Below, piece after piece: positions 45,401 through 57,981 of a stretch of DNA of 64,000 nt. This DNA comes from Talinum fruticosum (lineage: Eukaryota > Streptophyta > Magnoliopsida > Caryophyllales > Talinaceae), in assembly GCA_021018815.1 (NCBI GenBank), contig JAITYX010000045.1:434001-498000 (forward strand). The letters are read 5' to 3'. A model generated the notes under the pieces. It made no database searches, was not told the origin of the DNA, and saw only the letters and a program-made list of their open reading frames with translations. Position 1 is the first letter of the stretch. Every line of letters starts with the position of its first letter. A program made the translations under genes and the position numbers.

Positions 45401-46230
45401 TATCTTTGAGCTTTTAGTTTGTATTCTAATAGATGTTTTGTTTGTATGGTAGGAGATTTGTGTATGACGCTTTCGATCATGAGCCCCGACATTCTTCTTA
45501 GGTGCTTGTGTCTAGCTCTTCTTAAATGTTGGAGAGTTGGTGAGCTTTGATATTATTGGTTGAATTTCTTTGAAGGTGGCAATGTCGGTGACCTTCTAGG
45601 TGCTGACTTGATGAATGATGCTTTGTTGAATAATTCCTTGTAGGATGCTTTGTTATTAAGTTTTGTATTTTTAGGAGTTTAACTCATGCAATGGAGATGA
45701 ATGCAAGACTCTATTCTAAGAACAAATGCATTCTTTTATTAAGATGATGCAAAAAGTTAAAAAAGATAAAGACAAAATTGCACTTTAGCTCCCATTTCCC
45801 AAAGTAGAGCCTAAAGAATGTGTCACTTGAACTGTAATCTACTAGCTGTTGGCAAGTGAACTGTGATCCCCACAGCTTGGTGCTCAATTAGAATGTCATG
45901 CTTCTTGATTAATTTCTGCTCCTCTAGATATGGCAAAGTAGTTTTGAATTTGGAAATTGGAAATGAGAAATGGGATCAAGATTAGGTTTGGGGCCGGACA
46001 TCATGGACTTCCTACGTATTAGTTATAGCAAAAATCAAGCCCTCATACTTCAAAAGGGAAGTACTAATTTGGGTTTTTTTTTTTGGAAAATAGGAAAAGG
46101 AAATAGATATAGAACAAATATGAAAGGGAAATATGCACTTTATTAGCATCCTTGATGAGTGTTAGGCTCATTAGATGATCTTCTAACTGGTTCAATAGAT
46201 GATCTTCTAATTGGTTCAAGCTTTTGTGCA
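45400..46230. other. No gene seen
   Basis: Mixed AT-rich DNA with short A/T runs and no coding signature; GATGATCTTCTAA(C/T)TGGTTCAA is locally duplicated at about 46,175 and 46,199. Confidence 0.5.
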
Positions 46231-46234
46231 TGTT

Positions 46235-46960
46235 AGTCCTCTAATTAAAAGAGATGGCCATGAGCCATCCATGATCAACTAGGGTGATACTTATGTCTAA
46301 AACACCATAGTGATTATGCGCTTGAACCCTTTAAAATATCATATGAATTTATATAATATTAATTAGTGTGTATTTTAATTAATTAAACATAAAATCATAA
46401 ACGTTAAGCACAAATTATTTAGAATCATAGATAAAATCAATAAGACATTAAAGATTAAAATTGTTTCGAAATAAATAATTTAGCATAGTTTCAAATACAT
46501 TATACTAAATAGAAAGAAAATACTCACACATAATGTAATCTAAAACACATAAACTAAATAAAAATAACATATTCTTTAATATTAAACTAATGATAACAAT
46601 AGTCTTGCAATAAAAATTATAATACTAAATATACTACCAATATAATGGGTACGGAATGGATGAACGATGGTGATGATCATTGGTGATTATGATGGAGATG
46701 ATGATGATGATTAGAAAGAGATTGCTGCCATGAGAGTTGGCGAGCGAGAGGTAGTTGACGTGGTGAGAGATGAGTGTAAAGGAGAGGTGCTTGATGGCTG
46801 GGAAACGGAAAGAATAATGATGATGATCATAGAAATGAACGACTGATGGTTTGGTGGAGTGGAGAGATGATGATATGTGCAGGAGAGATAGAGAGACAGA
46901 GAGAGAGAGAGTTGGTGTAGGAGAAGAGAGCTAATGGTAAGAGATGATATCCCTGAGAGA
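46235..46960. repeat. Dispersed repeat, copy 1 (pair with 63,240-64,000)
   Basis: AATTAAAAGAGAT(x)GCCATGAGCCATC opens a segment colinear with 63,240 onward. Both pass through ATATCATATGAATTTATAT and reach an ATAATGGGTACGGAATGGATG block (46,642 and 63,640), then GATGATGATGATTAGAA and TTGGCGAGCGAGAGG. The family is not certain; the right copy lies beyond an Athila-like primer site, so part of an Athila LTR is the best guess. Confidence 0.75.
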
Positions 46961-49020
46961 AGATATCACTCCTCTTCAAAATACGATTGCATAAAATAAA
47001 TCCTCATACAATAAATATTTTCTGACTAATTATTTTTTGACCAACTTTATATATAATCTTCTCTTCTCTTCTCGATAATTAAAACATGTTGGCAATTAAG
47101 ACCCAATTTTGAGTTCTTTTGTTAAGTTCTCCACTTTATTAGACAATTACCGAAAGTAAATGAAATAAGATAAATTAGGTAAAATATACTATATATTATA
47201 AACTAAATAACAACTAAAAACATGTATAAAATATGACTTAACAAATTTTCCTAATATCACGACTTCTCATAATGACACACGTAAAACCTAAATTATATAC
47301 TAGGCTTACCTTGCTTCAAATACAGCTTGATTAAAGTTGTCTTCTCCTAACAAGTGGAAGCCTAAACATGGAACTGTCATTAGTTGGTTCATTCATCAGC
47401 CTCACTATATCTCTTTCATTAAGGAACAAGATTAAAAATTATGCATCTTATTCAAACATGTACATATCGTTCAAACATGTACATATCGATCAAGAGGTCT
47501 TAAAAGTTTTAAGATGGAAAAAATTAAGGTACAATATGGTTATAGAGAAAATTGAATTAGCACATATACCTCACTAAAAATTGATAAACTTGTCTTGCTA
47601 ACTTTTTTTCAACTATTTTATTTCTGTTTTTTTTCTTCATCCATTTTTTTAAAACTCCATTCAAGCACATATTCGATACTCATATAGAGTATTAAAAATA
47701 TAACACTCCCTATCTTGCATTCACTCTAATAGAGACAATAGAGTTAACACTTGATTCCCTTTTTTTTCTTTTTCTATATTAGTATGGTTCGAGTAATTGA
47801 TCGGCCTAAAAAGGGCATGACTCTCCCAAAACAGCTTTACTCCATTCGTAAAGGGTCAACTTGAGACCTAAACTTAAGGGAAAATGGCACCGGACCACCA
47901 AGTCCCACCCATATCGGTAAACTAATATTTTGTTTTCTCTTTTTTAAATTTTTTAATGAAAACTATTGCTGTCATGTTTCAAGTTATTAACGATCCGCAA
48001 GAGGTTAACCCTTCCAAAGCATAGGTCTTTTCCATTCATAAGTCGTTTATGGGGAACAAGTGGCATACCACTTGAACCAACCTATGCTGGTAAACCAACA
48101 TACTCTAAGCTTTATTAGGCAAGACAAGAAAAATTATAATTTCAAGCAGGAATTCCGCTAAATACAAAGGTCTAGGCAAATAGTTTAAATCCTTTTATTT
48201 CCTCTATCATAGTTAAATTACATGATAAAATAAAATAGAAACCGAAAACTAATCACTAATTGAAGAAATATGTGAGGATCAACTCAAATAACTCGAATGA
48301 CAATTAACATGCTCAAAATTTCTAACTTCCAAAGGGGAAAAAGACTAAACTAGGAAAATTTTAGCAAGTTAACCTACATATATTTATGTTCATGCATTTA
48401 TTCGAAGAAAGACTCTAAAAGAACATTTTTTTCCAATTTCTTTTAAAAAGACAATAAAATTAAATGCATAAACTTAAATACAAGATGCACTCCGCCACAC
48501 TTAATTCATGCATTGTCCCTAATGCATGTAAAATAAACTAAAAAATAAAGCCACAATTATAGTAAATTCCGTGAAAATTATTAGGTTGCCTCCCAACCTA
48601 GGCACCTCTGTTTACTATCTTTTGTTCGACATATCTACAACTTAAGGATCATTTAGTTGGATTTCCCACACTAAACCGATCCGGTCTCCTATGTACTTGC
48701 ATTTAGAAGGAAATTTCTTTTGGAAAATAGCAAATGCATTCTCCCTCGCACTTATCTTTTTGTTCCCTTTTAAGTTCATTTTGTTCGTGAATAGCTATTT
48801 AAGGAACTTAGAATAACAAGGTACTTTCTTGATGACATGAGGAAGAGGAATGTTTGTTTCTGTCTTCTTAAATATTTCTAAGATATCTTGTTTTTATTAA
48901 TTTGACTTAGGTGTTGTGCTTATCAATCTATTAGGATAAGGTGGCACTCGCTTGTGAAGATCTTGTTATTTTTACCTATTTTCTTAGCATTAGAGGTGTT
49001 ATCTTTGTTTTGGCCAGGTT
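46961..49020. other. Gene-free DNA with Athila-like fragments
   Basis: No reliable coding region. Around 48,490-48,620, CACTTAATTCATGCATTGTCC and GGTTGCCTCCCAACCTAGGC resemble strings recurrent in plant Athila-type elements, on which the tentative assignment rests. The frame at 47,368-47,577 has no recognisable domain. Confidence 0.4.
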
Positions 49021-49709
49021 CGGATAAGAAAGGTAAAGCAATAGATCGAAACTCTATCGAGGTATGATTGGATCTTTGCTATATCTTACTTCCAGCCGGC
49101 CATATATAATGTTCAGTGTATGTTTATGCGCAAGATTCCAAGCTAATCCAAAAGAATCACATCTCACTGCGGTGAAGAGAATATTCGGATATCTTGCAGG
49201 ACTCGTAACTTAGGTCTATGGTACTCAAGAGACTCGAACCGACTCTCACCGGATACTCGGATGCTGATTACGCTGGATACAAAGTTGATAGAAAGAGCAC
49301 CTCAGAGCTTGCCAATTTCTAGGTCAATTCTTAATATCTTGGCACTCAAAGAAGCAAAACTCAGTAGCTCTATCAACCGCCGAAGCCGAGTATATTGCAG
49401 CCGAGCATGCTCGTGCTCGGATTTTATGGATAAAGCAACACTTGAGAGATCTTGGACTTTCTTTCAAATCAGTTCCAATCAAGTGTGATAATCAAAGTGC
49501 AATTAGCATCACCAAAAATCCGGTTCAAGCACTCAAAAACAAAACACATTGAGGTCGGTATCATTTCTTAAGAGACCATTCTGAGAAAGGTGATATCGAA
49601 CTTGAATTCATTCCTACTAATCTTCAATTAGCTGATATTTTTACTAAGCCTCTTAGTGAAGATCAGTTTTGCTTCATTAGGAATGAACTTGGAATGTTAA
49701 ATGCATAAT
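49020..49709 (+). pseudogene. Copia RT end and RNase H (SIRE/Maximus type)
   Basis: Reading across frames gives GKAIDRNSIE, then LCARFQANPKESHLTAVKRIFGYLAG near 49,120-49,197 (cited by LCARFQANPKESHL), the RNase H core SVALSTAEAEYIAAEHAR near 49,360-49,415, and KPLSEDQFCFIRNELGML before TAA at 49,707. That is the C-terminal end of a Ty1/copia polyprotein. The start and catalytic RT are absent. Frames change near 49,075, 49,210 and 49,310, and one codon is damaged near 49,550. Confidence 0.85.
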
Positions 49710-50080
49710 TATGTGCTTTCTTTATGATAATCTCATTGCATGATTATGTGTTAAGTGCTTTCAAATCGTTAATAACCATTTGTTCAGCTTGATTTAGTGA
49801 TACCGAGCTAATAGTTATTTATTTACTTCTAGTTTCGAGTCACTCGAAACTTATCTCGAGTCAAACTCGATGTTTGAGAAAAATGGACATCAAATCTCCG
49901 GAATCATCTCTAGATAAGTGGAGAATTTCAAAATTTATTTTCAAAATCTTTTTCTCTCTCTCGCTCGCCGTGATCAGACATCTAGCCATTGGAAGTCAAA
50001 CCGCTAGAATTCTAACCGTTGAGAAGAGAACCGTCACACCGGTCTCGAGGTGACTCGATGAAAGAGCCGAGTCGAACGGA

Positions 50081-50128
50081 TATATAAATAGCGTTGTGTT
50101 GAAGGACGATTATTTTCCTATAAATAGC
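50081..50128 (+). promoter_or_regulatory. Tandem TATA boxes before the env-position ORF
   Basis: TATATAAATAGCG (50,081-50,093) and CTATAAATAGCGCC (50,118-50,131) share ATAAATAGCG and lie 37 bp apart. The second is followed by CTTCGTCTCGCTACTTTACATTTC-like pyrimidine-rich sequence, and GTAAGCTCG near 50,260 could be a donor in a leader intron. The ORF ATG is at 50,370. Confidence 0.5.
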
Positions 50129-50369
50129 GCCTATTCTCCTTCGTCTCGCTACTTTACATTTCATTTACTCACTCTCTCGAAACCAAAACTTCTCGCGCAA
50201 GCTCTCTACGTCTACAAGTGATTCCTGGACATTTTCAAGCTTCGTGAAGATCATCTCAAGTAAGCTCGACCGCTCTCATCTCTTTCTTCTACTCTTTTTC
50301 TTTCACTCTCTTTAACCTATTCTCTTCTACACTCTCAAAGTTCCACTTCTCTCTCTTTTCTCATCCACA

Positions 50370-51960
50370 ATGCCTAAAAGAGGTTCACACCTCGACTTTC
50401 TTGACTCTTCCTCAAAGAAGCCACGCACAAAAAGCCAAGAAGGCTCGTCCACCTCTAAACTTGTTGTCACCCAAGATCTTGTGCTGGACGACAAGTTCTT
50501 TCCAACCACAAAATTCTCATGGTTGCCACACATCCAAACCACCGGTGTTTATAACTTTCTTTGTTTCAACGAGTTCATCTACCCTAAACTCGTATCCGAG
50601 TTTTACACTCACCTCACTAGCTCCGAAGGTGTTCTAACCTCCGTGGTTCTCGAACGTAACTCGTTCGTATAAACACCTCCCTTCTCCATCGCTTGTTCAA
50701 GGTCTCCTCTCTTTCTCGAACAACAACCCCATTCCTTTCACTCGAAGTAGCCGACGACTTCTTTGAAAAATTACGCAAAGAGTTTCCTGAGTCACGCAAA
50801 ACTTTTCAGTGACTCGCTGAAGTCGAAGCACGTCTTCTGTGCTTCTTGCCGATGAGAACTTTTTCTCTCAAGCATTCCAAGCAAGGAGAACCCCAACTCC
50901 AAGCATTTAAAAGCTCTTTTGACATTCTTGAGGGCTACAAAGTAGACCTCTTCCCTCTATCATCGAGCAAATGGCAACTGTGCCAGCTCAACTCCAAAAT
51001 AAGAAGAACACCCCTCTTCCTTTCGGTGCTCTTCTCACCCTTGTATTCAAACAATTCAAAGTTCCTCTCCCTCGCACCCAAACGCTGTTTCGAGGCCGCC
51101 GTTGTGGTCGGCAAAAAGGAACTTTAGGGGTACGGTACCAGGAGACTCAACCTCGGTATCCGGGTACACAGCTCGTAGCCGAGGCCACCTTCTTCGCCTC
51201 GTACTTGAAAGAAGCCCCTCTCTCTCTCCCCGCCCCACCTGGTGGTGCTTCCACCTCAGGTGTCTCTAAGTCTCTCTCCTCTATTTTGTCCTCCGCTTTC
51301 ATGGACAAAATCAACTATGTGTCCTCGGAATTCAAGGACATGCTCCGGTCATTCAAGACTCGTCTATCAGCCTATGGCCATCATCCAAAAACCGCCCAGT
51401 CTCAAATCCGAGAGTAGCAAGACTTGCTTCTTGAGATGAAGGCTTGGTGAAGGAGCAAAAGGAGCCGATCGAGCTCCTCCAAGAGAGAAGGTCCAAGGCA
51501 GCTCAGACCATGGCGACTCGTACACATCCGAAGCATCCTCGAGCCCGGCCAAGACCTCCTCAAAAAGTGGGGAGGACGGAGAAGAAGAACAAGAAGAAGC
51601 AGACGCCAAGGAGCTCGCGGCTGAGGCAGCTCCTTCTCGGGCAAGGGACGGAACAAAAGAAGAAGAAGGAGGGACAACTGAGGGTCAAAAAGCTCCTCCA
51701 GCTCGACCGGAAGTACTCAGCTCGCATGCCAGCCTCGAGTGAGTCGAAGACCTAGCCGCACTAGAAGAAACCGCAGCTGGGTCGACCGAGCAGCACTCCT
51801 CCAGCCTACCGAGGTCCACAGGGAGGAACCTCTGGATCCTCTCGTTCGGGTCAGCCCACTCGGAGCCGAACCTCGACGGCGATCCTCTCCTCCCTCCGCC
51901 GCGCTCAAGCACATCATCAAGATCCTACCAGCGCCGGCGTACCTCTCGCCCTTCCTCTTC
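50370..51960 (+). pseudogene. Extra (env-position) ORF of copia element
   Basis: SIRE/Maximus-type elements carry an extra ORF after pol. From ATG 50,370 the frame reads MPKRGSHLDFLDSSSKKPRT to a stop at 50,670, then continues in other frames: LADENFFSQAFQ near 50,845, PAQLQNKKNTPLPFGALLTLVFKQF near 50,980-51,056 (cited by PLPFGALLTLVF), TLFRGRRCG, then a Ser/Lys/Glu-rich C-terminal part to about 51,960. The middle block resembles a domain of uncharacterised plant transposon proteins. I see no signal peptide or clear transmembrane segment, so an envelope role is unsupported. At least four breaks. Confidence 0.6.
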
Positions 51961-52444
51961 CACTCGGACAACCCCTATCCTTCTCGTGTAGACACCATGC
52001 ACTCGTGTCACAATTCTAAAGTCTCGTCGATTCTTCTTTTTCCTCGAACTCTATTTTCTTTTACTTATCTTTTTGTCCGGACATCAAATATGTACTACTT
52101 GTTGTATTCTTCCAATTTTCTCTTTCGTTGAAAGGCAAGGGGGAGAATATAGATAGAAAAATTTGTTATCTTGTTTAGGGAGAGTTTCTCACTCTCTTTC
52201 TATGTATATATTTTCTTTAACTTCAATGAATTAATGCATTTCTCTCAATTCTTTGAGTTTAATGTTTACTGCAAGCATTTCGAGTTTCAATCAATTATGC
52301 TCTCTTGCTTAGCATCTTCGTCAACATAAATGCATTTCATTGAACTATTCTTTATACTCGATACTTCAAGTATACAAAAACAGATCTATATCACTAACAA
52401 AGTTTCGTCTATGTATGGAATGCCTTTCATCAAAAAGGGGAGAT
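51961..52444 (+). other. Copia 3' untranslated region and polypurine tracts
   Basis: No gene. GGCAAGGGGGAGAA at 52,134-52,147 is one purine tract; CATCAAAAAGGGGAGAT ending at 52,444 is the tract directly before the LTR. Confidence 0.65.
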
Positions 52445-54046
52445 TGAAGACTCGGACTTTACTCCGCACATTTCTGAAGTTCTATCAAAGGAATCAAGTA
52501 TAAGACTTTCTCACTTATAGAGTTTTGATTCCAAGTCATTCTCTCGTATCTTAGAAACTTTTCTCGAGTGATATAGTATTTCCTCTAAAGTGATATAGCA
52601 TTTATTTCATGTATTCTTGCTTGTCTCCGTGAAACTCGTAAAGCATATCTATACTCACTCGCTGTACACCCAGCTCCGAGTCTCTCATCACTTAGAATTA
52701 TCGCATGTTCAAATGACTAAGTACTTGCATATCCGCACTCGTGTCTAACTTCATATTACAGGTCTTATTCTCGTTATAGTCGACACTTCTAGTCCGAACC
52801 ATGCTTAGTCTATATCAAGTTTGTTTCACTCGATATTCTTTATGTAACTTGTTTTTCGCTTAGACTAACTCGGATGGAATTTTGAGTTTCATGAATATTA
52901 GACTCGTAAAATTCCATTCCTTTTCTCGACTTAGATAATTAGTCACTTAATTATCTTAATTATATTATTATGTGCGTCTAATCTTGGACCAAAGTATTTT
53001 ATACTTTGAGAACCAATTTGATTTAATTTTGTAGGTTATTGAAACGAGGATACACTTTTTGAAATACAAAAGTAACCGGCTTCAAAACGTCAAATCACCA
53101 AACAGACAAGGCTTTTTCCACCTCCGACCTAGCCCCGTAAGATCGCGTCAGTGGCTGTTTGTTTCCAAAACTGGAAATCTACAACACCAAGCTAAACGGT
53201 GGTTTCCACCTTATCTTTCGAGACACCGCCAGTGGTTTTGGGACTTCCAAAGGAGTCAAGAGCCGTTGTCCAACGTTCATATCTCAACGGATACTTTCTA
53301 AGTGACTCGTAAAGTCCTTAACAACGGTTATAAAGGACTCTCACCGAAGATGGACTCAACGGCTATGCTGCTTGGTCATCTATAAATAGAAGCCAACTCT
53401 CAAGACTTGAAGATTGCCGAACCTATTGTTAATACACATACTTGAGCAAAATTCATTTTATTCATTCTCAATCTTTTACTTACAACTCCCATTTTGTAAT
53501 TCATTATATTCTCGAGTTGTAAGGTCTTGTACTTAGTTACAAACACTCTCTTTCTTACTCTCTAAGTAAGGTCCCTTGACCGAGCCGTAAGGGTTCACTC
53601 AGCTTCGCTTGTCCCTAGCTATAAGGGTTATCTCGCTTAGGAAGTACTAGATCGGATAAGGGAATTTCTGAGTCTAGGAAAACTTGTAAGGAGTTGTTTA
53701 AGGGAGCAACTCGGGTTCAGCCGCCTATCGTATTTTGTGGACTCAAAATAGTGGATTTGACTTTGTGCTTGGATCAAGCACCGTCCGTGGTTTTCTGCCC
53801 CGTGAGGGTTTCCATGTATTTTCGGTGTCTTGACTTTCCGAGTTCATTCTAGACTCGGATCTGTCTTAAAGCTTCAGCTCTAATTTGCATCTTCATTCTC
53901 GGTTCATACTTTTCTCGACCCTATTGTAGACTCGGAATCTACTTCTATTTGTCCTTTGATCAAAAGAGTTTGATTTTTAGAAAAATCTTTCATCAGCCTA
54001 TTCACCCCCTCTAGGGTGACTTAGCCTCTCCTTGAGCAAACCTTCG
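52445..54046 (+). mobile_element. SIRE/Maximus-type Ty1/copia 3' LTR, copy 2
   Basis: Starts TGAAGACTCGG after the purine tract and is colinear with 29,388-30,758. A TATA box CTATAAATAG lies at 53,380-53,389. CCTATTCACCCCCTCTAGG near 53,998 marks the 3' part. It stops where a Del LTR, truncated at the same point, begins (54,047). Confidence 0.8.
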
Positions 54047-55518
54047 GTTTCGCTTCTTTAAAACATCTTCATGTTTGAAAGGCAGTTCTCAAGAAATTGC
54101 ATTCAAGATTCATTTGCGTAAAATACATAGCTCCTTTTAAAACTACTTTTGAACACCATTTAACACAATCACTTACGGAACTAGCTATGATTCAATCACA
54201 TATAGTCATTCTGAGCTCCATTCCCAACCATACGTTTCTCAATTCCCAAATTAGTAAGATTGATTCCTTTTTGAGCCACCATAACCACAAGTAGCTACCA
54301 CCTAATTCAACGTTTCACTTCTCACAATTCATTATCTTTACCTCAATTCCTTATTTTAGGTCACTACTTTATAACTCAACTTCTTTTGCCCATACTCAAC
54401 CACACGACTCTTAATCTCACTTTATCGCTTAAGTTCCTCTTGCTAGGTTCATCTTACAACTTACTTTCATCTCAAGGACTTAGATCCATTCTAAACTAAA
54501 CTTAACCTTACAATTCCCTACCCGTCACTTCCCCGCCTTAATCTCTCATTGTATGTCGCTATCTTATTAATCAACTCTTGTTCGTCCATCCTTAGTTATA
54601 TACCTCTCAATCACTTTTCATAATTTAATTCCCGTCAGCTTCGCTTACCTTCATGATTAGTTCAACCTCGATGATTTAAATATACTTCGAACTCAATTAA
54701 TCTAACAATCACCCATTTCTCACTCCCATATCTCAATTGTGCATCCTCTTTATGCTTCACTCATTATTTCCGGATATCAAGCAACCATTTCTTAGTGCCG
54801 TAAATTCAATAAATTTCCAAGGCTCAATCTGAAATATTAATTCCTTAATTTATGTTCAAACCACAACGTACTCATCCCTAACTTGACTAAAATCTCAATA
54901 CTATTCATTAGACCCAAGCAACCTAATTCCATCTAAATTCCCGGGTTTCCAATTCAAGCTTGAACGACCACCAAATCCCTTCACGACTCTTAATTCAACT
55001 TTCAAGCAACTACTAAACTTGTTTAATAGCATACATGTTCAATATTCACAACCATATTCAAGTAATCACGACAAACTCATTTGGGTTTCGAAATTACTAA
55101 CAGCTTTAGAGTGTAAGAATACCCACCTAAAATTCTCGGGTTTTAGGGGTTAATTTCGAGCTCCTTTACTTCTACCCTTTTGTTTCGGTCCTGTCTCTAC
55201 CAGCCCTTGCTCGGTCTCTCGGTTTTTCGCTTCCCTTGTTTATGGTTCGTCGTTTTTGGTCTCTGCTAGCTCTCGATCGGGCCTCGCTCGTTCGCCGCCG
55301 ATCCTCCTCCCTCGTCACCGCCGCCTTTCCGGTTTCCAGCCTCTCGGACCCTCTCGCGTCTGTCCTTGCTTCGGGTCCTTCCTTCACCCTCTCTCTGTCC
55401 CAGTCTCTCACTCTATTCCCTTTGCTCGCGCATACTCACGTCGCTGGCTGTCGCCTTCGGTCTCGCGGTGGTCGCCGGTCCTCCCCTTGGTCTCCTTGGC
55501 CCTCGCACGCACGCTCGC

Positions 55519-55554
<36 letters not shown>

Positions 55555-56030
55555 CCGTTCGGTTCTCCTTCTTTCTTCCTCCTCAATTCTTCTTCTTGTT
55601 TTCTTTGCTTTCTCGTGCCCCCTCCCTTCGGTCCCTCCTTTCTTTTATTTCTTTGCATTCTCTCTCTCCACCCCCGACAAATAATGCCTCTAGTTTTTAT
55701 TAGAACCCAACTTATCTCCTTTATCCCTTCATGGCCAAAGTAACCTTCTTTTACATAAAACAAATCCGCGCCTCTCCCTTTCTCCTTTCTCTTGTGCCTC
55801 CGCATCATAACTTATTTTAATACGCCAGCTATGACAATGCCTAACCGAGCGAAGGTTTAGTTCAATGAAAAGCGAGGAAATTTCCTTGATTTAATTTATT
55901 CGATCGCGGCCTCTAAAAGGATTAATAAAGTAATACGTCTAGCTCTAATTAAAAGTAGTCGCTCACCCCTAGATTCATCAATAAATTTTATTCTTTACAA
56001 TTGCTTTTGTTAAAATTACGGGTATTACAT
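54047..56030 (-). repeat. Del-2 3' LTR, truncated
   Basis: Aligns with 59,378-60,981, from TTTCGCTTCTTTAAAACAT to GGGTATTACA. Contains the pyrimidine-rich (+) island at 55,180-55,680 with frames up to 155 codons on +, antisense to the element; these are probably compositional. Confidence 0.85.
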
Positions 56031-56043
56031 TTCTCCCTCCTTC
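56031..56043 (-). other. Del-2 polypurine tract
   Basis: The - strand reads AAGGAGGGAGAAA next to the LTR start TGTAATACC at 56,030. Confidence 0.8.
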
Positions 56044-57200
56044 AAAGAATTTCGCCCTTGAAATTCGCAGTGAGTAGCGTCCGGTTACTGAACACTTAAA
56101 TAAGTATAGGCCGTCTATACAAGTGCTACTTAGCTCGAACTCGATTCACGAGGGCACTCAATCTCGTTCGGGGTCAATGAATTCCAACCTCCTTTCTACC
56201 ACCTTTTCGTGTGTCCGCTCATTCTATTATGGGGCCCGAGGAGCAAATCGTACTTAAAAGGGCAAACAGTTGCCTTGGAGTTCGTGATCCCGTTACTCAC
56301 CTTACATTGAACCCTAATGCCTCTACCGCTGCTGATGGAATCAGCGGATTAGCTTTCCAACGTCGCATAGGTATACTTGATATCTAGGAATCCTTGCTCC
56401 ATGAATTCGGTATCCTAACTACAATGATGCTATGCAATCGAGTGTGTTAATTCCATACGGTCACATTACTTCTCGGCTCCTTGTTCCTATATGGCCAGCA
56501 GACTCTACGGCTAAGCTAATAGGGCTAGCTAATTCAATGGTTTACCTATAGCCACCTTCATTGCCAATTGGCAAGAGTGACGCGCGTGCTGGGCGATTGA
56601 TATGGTTGAGGGACTAGACGGAGTTCGGAAGTAGGGTCGATGCGGATATCGACATTAGGTTAGAATCCGGAGGTATCGAGACTTGAAACAACTATATACT
56701 CAAGACAAGGAGATTGCTAAATGACTCATGGTACCTATAATAGCCGGTAAGTGTCTACATTTCCCCGTTTATCTCCACCATTTCTTTTGAAGGGGTCGGG
56801 TCTCCTATTCCTCAATTCTCGAGGCTTCGAGTGGGACGATAATATCATCTCCATTTGCAGCCTAGGCCATACTTCAAACAACAAATCCTCGTCCGTTTAT
56901 ATATGGATGTATAATCTCTGTTTACTTTGACCTCGAACATTTAATAGAAGGGTTCCATTATTTCGCAATGTGGCCATGCCAATACTCCAGCTTAACAACA
57001 TGTATTATTCTTATGTACAACCTTATACACAACTGTACATACATACTTACTTCAACCTATCATTAATTCTTTCGTAATGTCGGTATTCTCCTATCTCTAC
57101 ACTAGTTCTACATATGTACATAAGTCATCGAATTGTCACAACACTATATCTAAAAGGAAATTTACATCATCCATTTGTTCCCTATGAATCTTTCTGTACA
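56044..57200 (-). other. Del-2 3' interior, non-coding
   Basis: No gene recognised. 56,031-56,340 is shared with Del-1 (38,600-38,916), including the CGAATTTC(x)AGG(x)CGAAATTCTT block, and includes TCATTGACCCCGAACGAGA in the - direction. Confidence 0.7.
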
Positions 57201-57981
57201 TCACTCGTCCGAAGAATCTCCCAGCGAGTTTTCATCATCTTCTATCTCGATCCCACTTCCCGTCTCCGCCCCGCTCCTCGTCTCCGTCCCATGTCCCGTC
57301 TCGCATCCCACCTTTACTTGGGTCAACCACTTTCGACCCCATAGAATTACTTGAATCGGGGGTGGTGCAAGCGCTAGACAATTTCCTATCTCCTAAATGG
57401 GAGCCCGCTCGATGCCTACCATGTTCACCACCAAGTTGCGCATTCGGTTCATGGTGGCTGTCCAACCCTCGAGGTAGTACACCCCGTCTCCTGGCATGGA
57501 GTCTGCCCATCTGGCCCACATGGTTGCCACCCTTTGATAGGTTTGGAAGTAGGGTGTCATATGGAGCAAGGTAGTGATCTTGTGCCTTTCGTATGAAGCC
57601 CCGCCCCTCTAATATCCCGGGTTCTGCTGGGCTTAATCAAATGAAGTCGAACAAGATGATCCGCAGCGACTGTCTCACCTCCGGTGTTTGTCCTTCCAAC
57701 TCATAGAGTAATGGTCCCACGTTCCACAAGAATGTGACCAATTGCCGATAAGAGAAGAGACACCAACCCCTAAAGGGTATGGTAGCTCGCGAGCGGACGG
57801 TGATTTCTGCCCATAGGCCATCCAAAGGTAGGTTTCGGATGAAGTTCTTGGTCCAAAAGTCTTAAGTGGTCCGGACTATGTTCCATTCGTTACTCAACTC
57901 CATGACTCTCCAAAAGAAGATGGCACTCGCAAGCCGCCCACCGAAGGGCATATATGTGTAATCCTCTCGAGTAAACGCCAT
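57201..57981 (-). pseudogene. Unrecognised ORF carried by Del-2
   Basis: From ATG at 57,981, just after TTAGGTGACCAATCAA, the frame reads MAFTREDYTYMPFGGRLASA, a TAA at 57,862-57,864, then LPLDGLWAEITVRSRATIPF and GQTPEVRQSLRIILFDF to a stop at 57,637. A second frame (57,608-57,201) continues HMTPYFQTYQRVATMWARW, YYLEGWTATMNRMRNLVV, one stop near 57,395, and an acidic tail ending DDENSLGDSSDE. Total about 250 codons, rich in Trp, Tyr and Arg, no membrane segment seen. It has the gag position (about 300 bp after the primer site) and a gag-like acidic tail, but no zinc knuckle and no match to gag domains I know. It may be a captured host gene or a derived gag. Del-1 has no counterpart. Confidence 0.55.

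Noticed and set aside
50370..51960. A true envelope gene in the copia element
   Set aside because: Position fits, but no signal peptide, cleavage site or membrane segment could be seen, so only an extra ORF is claimed.
51402..51971. Several 75-103 codon frames on both strands
   Set aside because: Shadows of the Lys/Glu/Ser-rich end of the copia extra ORF.
55236..55743. Overlapping 125-155 codon frames on + in the Del-2 3' LTR
   Set aside because: Same compositional island; three overlapping frames are open at once and (CT)n is read through as Ser-Leu repeats.
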